32,110 nucleotides of DNA from contig MGUK01000037.1 of the NCBI GenBank assembly GCA_001799995.1, positions 27,963 to 60,072 of the forward strand, read 5' to 3'. A program made the position numbers and the translations under genes. Positions 7,305 to 14,845 of the stretch are shown here, piece by piece (position 1 is the stretch's first letter; each line of letters starts with the position of its first letter). The notes beneath the pieces are model-generated. The model was not told the DNA's origin and made no database searches. It worked only from the letters and a program-made list of their open reading frames with translations. The DNA is from Elusimicrobia bacterium GWF2_62_30 (lineage in GTDB: Bacteria > Elusimicrobiota > Elusimicrobia > Elusimicrobiales > UBA9959).

Positions 7305-7568
7305 TTACGGTATCGCGTCCAGCAGGTTCTTAAGCTGCTCTTCGGTCTTGCCGGTTATTTCCACGGTCTTCTCGCGGCCTTTGGCGCCGCGGATTATGTT
7401 CACCATCTTGGCGGGCACTTCGAAGAACTCCGACAGATAATCACGCAGGAGCATGTTTATCTTCAGGTCTTCGGCCGCGGCGCAGATCTTCACGCGCAGG
7501 ACGCTGCCTATACGGGAAACCACTTCGTTGTCTTCGCAGTTCGGTATAACTCGCACTTTAACGATCAT
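7305..7568 (-). CDS. DUF167 (YggU-family) small protein
   Basis: An 87-residue basic protein matching the DUF167/YggU pattern: an N-terminal beta hairpin (V.VIPN), conserved KICAAAEDLKIN followed by a helix, and a C-terminal IIRGAKGREKTVEI segment. The family's biochemical role is not established. It is often found beside yggS and cell-division genes, and here yggS lies directly upstream. A GAGAGG ribosome site stands five bases before the ATG. Confidence 0.85.
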   Translation of the reverse strand: MIVKVRVIPNCEDNEVVSRIGSVLRVKICAAAEDLKINMLLRDYLSEFFEVPAKMVNIIRGAKGREKTVEITGKTEEQLKNLLDAIP

Positions 7569-7651
7569 GTGTACCTCTCTGTTGCCGCCGCGGCTTAAGT
7601 CCTGCGCCGCGTCTGGTGGTTCCCCCCGTTGCAGTTTAGGGTTATTAAAAA

Positions 7652-8377
7652 TCAGGCAAAAAGCGCGCTGCCTAGGCGCGGCAGGTTGGAACCCGCCCGT
7701 ACCGCAAGTTCGTAATCCCCGCTCATGCCCAGCGAGAGATAGTTCCTGAAACCGTGTTTGTTCGTCTTCCCCGGGAAATCCCTGTCGAATAGCGCTTTGG
7801 CCTGCGCGAAAACTTTCTTCAGCTCTTCCGGGGCGGCGTTGGCCGGGGCTATGCCCAGGTAGCCGGAAGGGGCCAGGTTCTTGAGGCCGCCCAGGGAAGC
7901 CAGCAGCTCCGCCGCCTGCTCGGGGGGTATGCCGGACTGGGTAAGGGAAGAGTTAAGCTTGAGCTGTATGAGTACGGGGAGAACGCGGCCGGCGGCTTGG
8001 GCGTGGCGGTTCACTTCCGCGGCTATCTTAAAACTGTCGATGCAGTCTATCCAGTCGAAGGTCTCGACCGCGGCTTTGGCCTTGTTGGTCTGCAGGTGGC
8101 CGATGAAATGGAGCTGTACGGACTTGCGCAGGCCTGCGAGCGCGCCGCTCTCCCACTTTGCTTTTGCGTCCTGCACTTTGTTCTCGCCGGCTATCTTCAG
8201 GGCGCCGGCGGCTATAAGGTGTTTAACGTCCGCATCCGCGGCGTACTTGGTTACGGCCATCAATTCTATTTCGGAAGGGTTCCCGGCTGCCGCGGCGCAG
8301 GCAGCCGCTATCCTGGTGTTTATGTTCGTTAAATTGGTAAGCAGCGCGCTCTTGCGTGTGAGTTCGGCAGTTTGCAT
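7652..8377 (-). CDS. yggS: YggS/PROSC-family PLP homeostasis protein
   Basis: A 241-residue alanine-racemase-fold protein that binds pyridoxal phosphate and buffers the vitamin B6 pool rather than catalysing a known reaction. The PLP lysine is K44 (AVTKY). Other family marks are GENKVQ (64-69), HFIGHLQTNK (90-99), the SLGMSGDYELAV segment, and R.G near the C-terminus. It heads yggS-DUF167-mtnA. A TGC-TAAAAT box 13 bases before the ATG predicts a leader of about six bases without a Shine-Dalgarno. Confidence 0.93.
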   Translation of the reverse strand: MQTAELTRKSALLTNLTNINTRIAAACAAAAGNPSEIELMAVTKYAADADVKHLIAAGALKIAGENKVQDAKAKWESGALAGLRKSVQLHFIGHLQTNKAKAAVETFDWIDCIDSFKIAAEVNRHAQAAGRVLPVLIQLKLNSSLTQSGIPPEQAAELLASLGGLKNLAPSGYLGIAPANAAPEELKKVFAQAKALFDRDFPGKTNKHGFRNYLSLGMSGDYELAVRAGSNLPRLGSALFA

Positions 8378-8390
8378 GGGGATTACCTAT

Positions 8391-8399
8391 ATTTTAGCA
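8391..8399 (-). promoter_or_regulatory. Extended -10 promoter of yggS
   Basis: TGC-TAAAAT on the minus strand. There is no recognisable -35 at 16-18 bases. Initiation near 8384 gives a near-leaderless message. Confidence 0.5.
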
Positions 8400-8458
8400 A
8401 AAATGCCCGGTTTTCCATAGGGAAATTAAGGGCGCCCTGTCGTTGCCCGGCGCGCTCT

Positions 8459-8467
8459 TGCTATTAT
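8459..8467 (+). promoter_or_regulatory. Extended -10 promoter of the MFS gene
   Basis: TGC-TATTAT ends five bases before the ATG at 8473, so transcription should start at or just after the start codon. A second -10-like TATATA overlaps it. The -35 region is weak. Confidence 0.45.
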
Positions 8468-8472
8468 ATAGC

Positions 8473-9723
8473 ATGGCTTTTGCACCTGGTTTCTGGATAC
8501 TGGCCGCCGCCGAAGGGCTTATGACGGCGGGCTATTCCGTTTCTTTCCCTTTCCTGGCGCTTTATTTGAACACTAAGCGCGGCGTGCCTATGGGCTGGGT
8601 GGGCTTATTCCTGTCTTTATCCATGCTGGTGGCGGCGGCTTCGCAGGTGGCGGGCGGCGAGATCTCGGACGCTATCGGCCGCAAGAAGGTGATGCTGGCG
8701 TCCCTTGTGATGCGGGCGCTGCTTATCGGCGTGATAGCCTGGGTGATCTACAGCGGTGCGGGGCTCTGGGCGATCTTCGTTTTTCATCCGCTGGGGATGT
8801 TCATCGGCATGCTCTTCCACCCGGCGGCGCGGTCGTGGGTGGCGGACTATACTCCGCCGGCTTCGCGCATGCGGGCTTACGGTTTTCTGCGGATGGGCAA
8901 CAATGCGGGGTGGGCGGCGGGGCCGGCTATCGGCGGGCTGCTGGCGGCGTATTCTTATTCGCGGCTGTTCTTTATCAGCGCGGCGGTTTTCATGGTCTGC
9001 GCGGTTATCGTTTTCCGGTATATTAAGGACAAGCCGGGAGCGGCGCGCGGCGGGCTGGAGAAGTTCAGCCTGCGGGGCGCGGCGGGGACGCTTTCGGATA
9101 AGGGCTTTCTGCGGTTCTGCGTTTTTACTTTTACGATGTGCGCGGCTATGAGCCAGCTGGTGGTTTCTACTTCGCTTTATTCGAAGACGTACCTGGGCTT
9201 TTCGGAGCGGCAGATAGGGATGTTGTTTACGCTGAACGGGGCGGTGGTGGTGCTGCTGCAGTATTTTGTGACGAGGGTGCTGGAGAAGTGGCGGATCACT
9301 ACGGGGCTGGTTATAGGGGCTTTCTGTTACGCTTTTGGCTACCTGGGCGTGGGCTATGCGCCGTCTTTTTATTTCGCGGCTGCGGCTATCTGCCTGGTGA
9401 CGCTGGGCGAGGTGGCGGTGTCGCCGGGTTTGCAGGCGCTGGGGGCTAATATGGCGCCGAAGCATGAGAAGGGGCGCTACCTGGGGGTGCAGGGTTTGTT
9501 CCAACAGGTGGGGAGCGCGACGGGGATCTTTTTGGGTTCCAACGCTATCGACCATATCAGTCCGCGTTTCCAGCAGGGGCCTTGGTACATTGTGGCTTTC
9601 CTGGCCTGCGTGAGCGCGGCGGGCTTCTGGAGCCTGGGCGGTTTCATCTCGCGCGACAAGAACGGCCTGAGGCCGCCCGAGCCCGTCTCCCCTCCCCCCA
9701 CCGAAGCCCCCGAATCGGCCTGA
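8473..9723 (+). CDS. Major facilitator superfamily transporter
   Basis: A 416-residue inner-membrane protein with about twelve predicted helices in two halves. The MFS motif A between helices 2 and 3 is clear (GGEISDAIGRKK), with a motif-C-like glycine-rich helix 5 (GNNAGWAAGPAIGG). The substrate cannot be predicted; the fold is common in drug/metabolite efflux. The C-terminal tail is Pro-rich. I chose ATG 8473 over an in-frame TTG at 8443, which lies in the promoter area. No ribosome site precedes it, consistent with a leaderless transcript. It is divergent from yggS and is followed by a long inverted-repeat element rather than a simple terminator. Confidence 0.85.
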   Translation: MAFAPGFWILAAAEGLMTAGYSVSFPFLALYLNTKRGVPMGWVGLFLSLSMLVAAASQVAGGEISDAIGRKKVMLASLVMRALLIGVIAWVIYSGAGLWAIFVFHPLGMFIGMLFHPAARSWVADYTPPASRMRAYGFLRMGNNAGWAAGPAIGGLLAAYSYSRLFFISAAVFMVCAVIVFRYIKDKPGAARGGLEKFSLRGAAGTLSDKGFLRFCVFTFTMCAAMSQLVVSTSLYSKTYLGFSERQIGMLFTLNGAVVVLLQYFVTRVLEKWRITTGLVIGAFCYAFGYLGVGYAPSFYFAAAAICLVTLGEVAVSPGLQALGANMAPKHEKGRYLGVQGLFQQVGSATGIFLGSNAIDHISPRFQQGPWYIVAFLACVSAAGFWSLGGFISRDKNGLRPPEPVSPPPTEAPESA

Positions 9724-9752
9724 TCTAAAATACGCCCGCAAGATGCCCAGTC

Positions 9753-9956
9753 GGGGGCTGCCGACGGGGGACCTGTGCGCTCCGGGACCGGGTTTTTGCC
9801 GAAGAAGCGCGGGGGCTTCCGCCGGCTGCGGAACTCGGCTCGCACACAGTGCTCGCCTCAAACATTCCTCGCCGCCGCTTAATGATAGCGGTACGCTCCA
9901 GCCCCCGCGCTTAAAACCCTAAAATGGAGCGCCCAGGTCCCCCGCCGCCATCCCCC
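9753..9956. repeat. Long foldable inverted-repeat element E1
   Basis: The gap between the MFS gene and the next gene is dominated by this element. Arms 9753-9783 and 9926-9956 pair at about 27 of 31 positions. The same arms continue inward with GGGTTTT (9790-9796)/AAAACCC (9913-9919) and a perfect 13-bp pair (9805-9817 with 9900-9912, AAGCGCGGGGGCT). The central 82 bases hold two more hairpins: around GCAC-ACA-GTGC, and CCGCT-N7-AGCGG. This is far larger than a terminator. It could be a MITE/REP-like element or a structured RNA that also insulates the convergent genes. Confidence 0.65.
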
Positions 9957-9983
9957 TTCCTTAGGTTAGCGCGGCGTTGGTTT

Positions 9984-10406
9984 TTATTTGGGGGCGAAGA
10001 GGATCGCCAGGACGGAGAGGGCGGTGATGGTGGCGAGGATTATTATGGTGCGCAGGGAGAGGCCGCTTTCCTGCACGGGGGCGCCGGGCTGGACGCCGAG
10101 GGTGAATTGTAAGCTGGAGCCGGGTGTTAGGCCGAGTTCGGAGAGGTCTATGCCTTTTTCAAGGGCCATGGCTTTGGCTTTATTGACGGAGTTTTCGTAG
10201 ATCTTGCGGACTTCGGGCGGCATGGCTTCGGGGCTGTCGTAGCCTACACCGTTGATATTGAATTTGCCGGGCGTGCCTGTCTCGGCGGAGTTCAGGGCGT
10301 TCTGTACGGTCTGCCTGTGCGCTTCCGGCACTTCGTCCAGCGAGTCGTATTCCTTCCCGTTCACTTTTATCTTCTTAGTGATATTTATCTTGAACTCTAT
10401 CCCCAT
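9984..10406 (-). CDS. Unknown tail-anchored protein with internal repeat
   Basis: I do not recognise a named family. The 140-residue product has two copies of a short motif, roughly (V/I)NG.(E/G)YDS...(V/M)P followed by a charged helix, at residues about 14-38 and 51-75. A linker and one C-terminal membrane helix (about 117-137) end in APK. The body would therefore sit in the cytoplasm as a tail-anchored protein. I chose ATG 10406 because GGAGG stands eight bases upstream; the ATG at 10421 overlaps that site. A promoter TTGCCT-N17-TATAGT lies just upstream. It is convergent with the MFS gene. Confidence 0.75.
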   Translation of the reverse strand: MGIEFKINITKKIKVNGKEYDSLDEVPEAHRQTVQNALNSAETGTPGKFNINGVGYDSPEAMPPEVRKIYENSVNKAKAMALEKGIDLSELGLTPGSSLQFTLGVQPGAPVQESGLSLRTIIILATITALSVLAILFAPK

Positions 10407-10434
10407 AGCCCCCGCCTCCATGCCGCCTCGCCCA

Positions 10435-10463
10435 ACTATATAAAACCCGCGCTATTAAGGCAA
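10435..10463 (-). promoter_or_regulatory. Promoter of the tail-anchored protein gene
   Basis: The minus strand reads TTGCCT (10463-10458), 17 bases, then TATAGT (10440-10435). The predicted leader of about 20 bases contains the GGAGG ribosome site. Confidence 0.55.
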
Positions 10464-10490
10464 ATGGTTCCTATTCGGCTTTCTTGGAAA

Positions 10491-10510
10491 CCCGACAGGC
10501 GGTTGTCGGG
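10491..10510. repeat. Short GC hairpin upstream of higBA
   Basis: A perfect CCCGACA/TGTCGGG inverted repeat with a 6-base loop, without a T tract. An alternative upstream promoter, TTGTCG-N16-TATAGT (10503-10530, plus), overlaps its right arm. Either could affect expression of the toxin-antitoxin pair. Confidence 0.4.
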
Positions 10511-10573
10511 ATGGGCTGCTATTCTATAGTTAGGGAATTATCTAAGAGCTGGGTTCCGGGGGATATATTGCTA

Positions 10574-10601
10574 TTGACAAATATAGCATATATGCTATAA
10601 T
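10574..10601 (+). promoter_or_regulatory. Consensus promoter of higBA
   Basis: A perfect TTGACA (10574-10579) and perfect TATAAT (10596-10601) are 16 bases apart, with TG one base before the -10. The toxin ATG begins at the very next base, so initiation would fall about six bases inside the toxin frame. Confidence 0.8.
10582..10599. promoter_or_regulatory. 18-bp palindromic operator in the higBA promoter
   Basis: TATAGCATATATGCTATA is a perfect palindrome covering the spacer and most of the -10 box. It is the natural binding site for the XRE-type antitoxin, which would repress its own operon by blocking RNA polymerase. An imperfect half-site (TTGCTAT) lies just upstream, at 10568-10574. Confidence 0.75.
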
Positions 10602-10967
10602 ATGAACGAGGCTAAATACCAAGTAATATTTTATCGCGCGCCGAACGGGAAATGCCAGGCTTGCGATTATGCGCGCGGGATGGATATAAATCACCGGGCC
10701 AAGGCTAAGCGGTGTTTCCAGGCCCTGGCGGAATTGGGGCGGGATATCCCCTCGGACTACGGTAAGTATCTGCGGCAGGGTATCTGGGAGCTGAGAATTA
10801 TCGTTGCGCATCATCAGCACCGCTTTCTGTACTTTTTCAGGGACGATATAATACTGGTGACCAATGCGTTCCTTAAAAAGTCGCAGGCTGTGCCGGAAAG
10901 CGAGCTGGGCGAGGCTCTGAAAGCCAGGGCTGAATGGACTTGGCGGCTATACAGGGAGAAGTTATGA
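10602..10967 (+). CDS. higB: HigB/RelE-like (phage Gp49-like) toxin
   Basis: A 121-residue basic protein of the RelE superfamily, Gp49/DUF891 type, which as a class cleaves ribosome-bound mRNA. The family pattern is present: LR.GIWELRI near the middle, then H..RFLYFF..D.IIL...FLKKSQ..P..E...A. Toxin-before-antitoxin order and a 4-base overlap with the XRE gene fit HigBA. No Shine-Dalgarno precedes ATG 10602, and the -10 box touches it. Either a promoter further upstream supplies the leader or toxin translation is kept very low. The next in-frame ATG (10680) would remove the first 26 residues, so 10602 remains the best call. Confidence 0.85.
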   Translation: MNEAKYQVIFYRAPNGKCQACDYARGMDINHRAKAKRCFQALAELGRDIPSDYGKYLRQGIWELRIIVAHHQHRFLYFFRDDIILVTNAFLKKSQAVPESELGEALKARAEWTWRLYREKL

Positions 10968-11272
10968 AAAAGAATAAGCTGGGTGTACCTCTAAATGAGG
11001 TCTTTGCCGGTTCAGAAAAAGATCCGCAGTGGGCGGAGGCCTATGCCAAGGCGGATATCGAGGTGCGGCTGGCCATCCAGATAGCCAGGGCCAGGGAGAA
11101 GGCGAAGATGACGCAGTCCCAGCTCGCCCGGGCCGTGGGCACCACGCAGTCGGTCATCTCCCGCATCGAGCGCGCCAACCAGAACCTTACCGTAAAAACC
11201 CTCTCCCGCATCGCCGCCGTCCTCCACGCCACCCTCGTCATACAACTCCGCCACCCCCACGCTTACAAATAG
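10964..11272 (+). CDS. higA: HigA-like XRE-family antitoxin
   Basis: A 102-residue protein with a helix-turn-helix of the XRE/Cro type at about residues 49-71 (MTQSQLARAVGTTQSVISRIER). It should neutralise the toxin encoded just upstream and bind the palindrome in their shared promoter. ATG 10964 overlaps the toxin stop (ATGA) and has a strong GGGAGAAG ribosome site, so antitoxin synthesis is better supported than toxin synthesis. The N-terminal ~45 residues form the probable toxin-binding part. Confidence 0.88.
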   Translation: MKKNKLGVPLNEVFAGSEKDPQWAEAYAKADIEVRLAIQIARAREKAKMTQSQLARAVGTTQSVISRIERANQNLTVKTLSRIAAVLHATLVIQLRHPHAYK

Positions 11273-11296
11273 TATAAAGTCCTCAACGTTCCCTCA

Positions 11297-11749
11297 CTAC
11301 TTCCCTCCTCTCTTTACTTCTCCGGCTAGCATCAGAATCGACACGTATAGCAACGGAATAATGCGGGAGAGGAATGAATTGACCTTCTCCAATGCAAAGC
11401 ATAATGGTTCGGTGGTGCCAAGTCTTCCACATGCGCAATTTATCAATCCTTGAAATTTATGGAATAAACCTGATTTTGGCAGATATATGATCGCTAGGAT
11501 GAAAAGTGTTGCGGCCAGTGTTTTGAATATAAAACGCAAAGACCTTGTTTGTATTGCTGTTGCCACGGAAATCAGCTTGGAAAGTGGTACCCCGATTGCA
11601 CCTAACACAAAAAATAGGACTACATCGTGAACTCCAAACCCACCAAAACAAAACAACATATAAACGAAGCAGGAATATACACAGTAAAATAACCAAAGCA
11701 AAAAAATCCAGTTTGCCAGCTTGCTATTATCGGTAAGAACTTTAAGCAT
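11297..11749 (-). CDS. AT-rich orphan membrane protein
   Basis: I do not recognise this 150-residue protein. It has four predicted membrane helices (about residues 13-38, 44-68, 75-97 and 128-145), is rich in Phe, Leu and Cys, and shows no catalytic motif. Its DNA is clearly more AT-rich than all neighbours and uses codons such as TTT, TTA and ATA freely, which suggests recent acquisition. I chose ATG 11749 with AGGGA eight bases upstream. A longer open frame running to 12139 crosses the inverted-repeat element and is not plausible. A -10 box TATACT (11784-11779) gives a possible promoter. It is convergent with higBA. Confidence 0.65.
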   Translation of the reverse strand: MLKVLTDNSKLANWIFLLWLFYCVYSCFVYMLFCFGGFGVHDVVLFFVLGAIGVPLSKLISVATAIQTRSLRFIFKTLAATLFILAIIYLPKSGLFHKFQGLINCACGRLGTTEPLCFALEKVNSFLSRIIPLLYVSILMLAGEVKRGGK

Positions 11750-11853
11750 GAATGTGTCCCTGCTGAGATTATGAGGACAGTATACTAATTCGGAATGGAA
11801 ATGTTGTGGATGGTTGGCAGGACTGGCGCGGGGGATGGGTAGCAAAACTGGCA

Positions 11854-11988
11854 GGGGACAGGGGAGGGTATGGGTTCGGCGGGCCTTCACGGAGGCCGAG
11901 GCTTGCGTAAGCGCCGAGGCCGAGTGATGAGCGCGGCCACGGTGTGGCCGATAGCGCGCCCGCCGGGCCCATGCCCTCCCCTGTCCCC
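11854..11988. repeat. Long foldable inverted-repeat element E2
   Basis: The 302-base gap 11750-12051 holds this element, the groEL terminator and the start region of the orphan gene. Arms 11854-11883 and 11959-11988 pair over all 30 positions. The three non-Watson-Crick positions become G-U pairs only if the plus strand is transcribed. Inside lie further hairpins: CCTT/GGAGG-like near 11884-11895, GCTT-GCGT-AAGC near 11901-11912, and GGCCAC-GGT-GTGGCC nested in GCGC/GCGC near 11931-11957. The layout is a closed multibranch fold, suggesting a structured RNA or a MITE-like element. Confidence 0.65.
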
Positions 11989-12004
11989 CGTCAGGATAAA
12001 TAAA

Positions 12005-12031
12005 AACCCCCGGTCTTTTGGACCGGGGGTT
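12005..12031 (-). terminator. groEL intrinsic terminator
   Basis: An 11-bp stem AACCCCCGGTC/GACCGGGGGTT with a 5-base loop is followed on the minus strand by a T-rich run (TTTTTATTTAT, overlapping the stem end). It lies 21 bases past the groEL stop. Confidence 0.9.
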
Positions 12032-12051
12032 CTTATTTGGGTCAGTACTGG

Positions 12052-13686
<1,635 letters not shown>

Positions 13687-13711
13687 GTTACTTGTCTCCT
13701 TTCCTTATATA

Positions 13712-14017
13712 TCAGCGTACGATGCCGAGGACGTCTTCCTCGCGCATGATGAGGTATTCCTCATCGTTTATCTTTATCTCGGTGCCGGAGTACTTCCCGT
13801 AGAGCACCTTGTCCCCGGTCTTCACTTCCATGGGGATGAGCTTGCCGTCTTCCATCTTGCCCTTGCCGGCGGCAACTATCTCGCCTTCCATCGGCTTCTC
13901 TTTGGCGGTGTCGGGGATTATGATCCCGCCTTTCTTCACTTCTTTGGCCTCGAGCGGCTTTATGATCACCCTGTCGCCGAGGGGCTGTATTTTTATTTTG
14001 GTAGCTGTGTCTGACAT
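13712..14017 (-). CDS. groES: Co-chaperonin GroES
   Basis: A 101-residue co-chaperonin that caps the GroEL ring. [11 protein letters not shown] and the mobile loop region ([17 protein letters not shown]), then [21 protein letters not shown] and [15 protein letters not shown] are all standard. It has a short N-terminal extension of about seven residues. AGGAGG lies four bases before the ATG. It is the first gene of groES-groEL, behind the promoter at 14084-14112. Confidence 0.98.
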   Translation of the reverse strand: MSDTATKIKIQPLGDRVIIKPLEAKEVKKGGIIIPDTAKEKPMEGEIVAAGKGKMEDGKLIPMEVKTGDKVLYGKYSGTEIKINDEEYLIMREEDVLGIVR

Positions 14018-14057
14018 GCGTCCTCCTGTTTGATTCGCTGCTTAAAGTTGATTATAT

Positions 14058-14084
14058 TTAGCAGTTAAACTCTGCTACTGCTAA
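14058..14084. promoter_or_regulatory. CIRCE-like operator 2 of groESL (variant)
   Basis: TTAGCAGTT-N9-TACTGCTAA has the exact 9-9-9 spacing of CIRCE, with 8 of 9 arm bases symmetric, but the arm is TTAGCAGT rather than the classic TTAGCACTC. It begins at the last -10 base and covers the predicted start site, a good position for repression. Confidence 0.6.
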
Positions 14085-14112
14085 TATTAGCAAAAGCCGC
14101 TTTTGCTGTCAA
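14084..14112 (-). promoter_or_regulatory. groESL sigma-70 promoter
   Basis: On the minus strand TTGACA (14112-14107), 17 bases, TAATAT (14089-14084), with TG one base before the -10. The spacer contains a perfect inverted repeat: AGCAAAAG-N3-CTTTTGCT spans 14089-14107. Both ends of the promoter touch CIRCE-type sites. Confidence 0.85.
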
Positions 14113-14138
14113 TAGCACTCTTTGTATGTGATTGCTAA
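14112..14138. promoter_or_regulatory. CIRCE operator 1 of groESL
   Basis: ATAGCACTC-N9-GATTGCTAA matches the CIRCE consensus TTAGCACTC-N9-GAGTGCTAA at 8 of 9 bases in each arm. HrcA is the known CIRCE repressor. No hrcA gene lies in this window. The site touches the -35 box from upstream. Confidence 0.85.
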
Positions 14139-14147
14139 AAAAGAAAA

Positions 14148-14173
14148 ACCCGGGAAGCGCTCGCTTCCCGGGT
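14148..14173 (-). terminator. Terminator of the phosphosignalling operon
   Basis: A 12-bp stem ACCCGGGAAGCG/CGCTTCCCGGGT with a tight loop, followed on the minus strand by TTTTCTTTTTT. It lies just past the FHA gene and insulates the operon from the groESL promoter. Confidence 0.9.
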
Positions 14174-14190
14174 CTTTCCTGTCGGCCGGG

Positions 14191-14844
14191 TCAGGGTTTC
14201 TTTACGAAGAACCTGAACCGCGTCACGCCCACTTCTATCACGTCGTCGTCCTTGAGTATCACCTTTTCGCCCAGGGGGTTGCCGTTGTACTTGGCGAAGC
14301 CTTCCTTGATCGGGTTAAGGTAATACCCGTCGGGGCGCATGGTTATTACCGCCGCCAGTTCCGGGCCGCTGCTGAACAGCCCCCCGCTCTTGTACGGGAT
14401 GCTGGCCTGGGAGGACTGGCCGATGTAGGTGGACAGGGCGGTCAGCGAGAATTCTTTCCGGTTGTCCAGGGGGTTCTCGAGCACTTCGAGGAAAGCCTCC
14501 GGGGGTTTAGGCTTCTGCTGGGGCAGGGACGCGTCCCCCCCGGCGGCCGCGCCGGGAGAATCGTCGGCGTAGACCAGGGAATATTTCACTATCGCCACGA
14601 TATCGCCGTTCTTCAGGCCGGCCTTGAGGGTCTTCCTGCCGTTGACGAAGGTGCCGTTGGTGGAGTTGAGGTCCTCTACGAACCAGCCCCCGCCGGACTC
14701 GTACATCTTGCAGTGATGGCCGGAAACGGCGGCGTTGTCCAGCACGATGTCGTTGTCCGGTTTTCTGCCAAGCGTGAAGGCCGGCTTATCCAGCGGGATC
14801 TCCTTCATAAAGGCAGCTTCGAATTTCAGCATCAGTTTGCGCAT
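14191..14844 (-). CDS. FHA-domain protein, two FHA-like domains
   Basis: A 217-residue cytoplasmic phosphothreonine reader. The first domain (about residues 3-95) is complete: GR at 26-27, S41, H44 and the NSTNG segment at 60-64, with the standard N.DI.LD and TFVNG surroundings. A Pro/Gly-rich linker near 97-115 follows. The second domain (about 120-215) has the FHA outline (YIGQ......E...I...PDGYYL.P...G...NG.P........D.D.I.VG) but lacks the canonical binding residues, so it may be structural. Its ATG lies one base past the phosphatase stop. It is the last gene of the operon and probably binds the autophosphorylated kinases or their targets. Confidence 0.88.
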   Translation of the reverse strand: MRKLMLKFEAAFMKEIPLDKPAFTLGRKPDNDIVLDNAAVSGHHCKMYESGGGWFVEDLNSTNGTFVNGRKTLKAGLKNGDIVAIVKYSLVYADDSPGAAAGGDASLPQQKPKPPEAFLEVLENPLDNRKEFSLTALSTYIGQSSQASIPYKSGGLFSSGPELAAVITMRPDGYYLNPIKEGFAKYNGNPLGEKVILKDDDVIEVGVTRFRFFVKKP

Positions 14845-14845
14845 A

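Noticed and set aside
8617..9861. A 414-codon minus-strand open frame opposite the MFS gene
   Set aside because: Arg/His/Pro-rich shadow; the plus strand has clear MFS motif A and about twelve helices.
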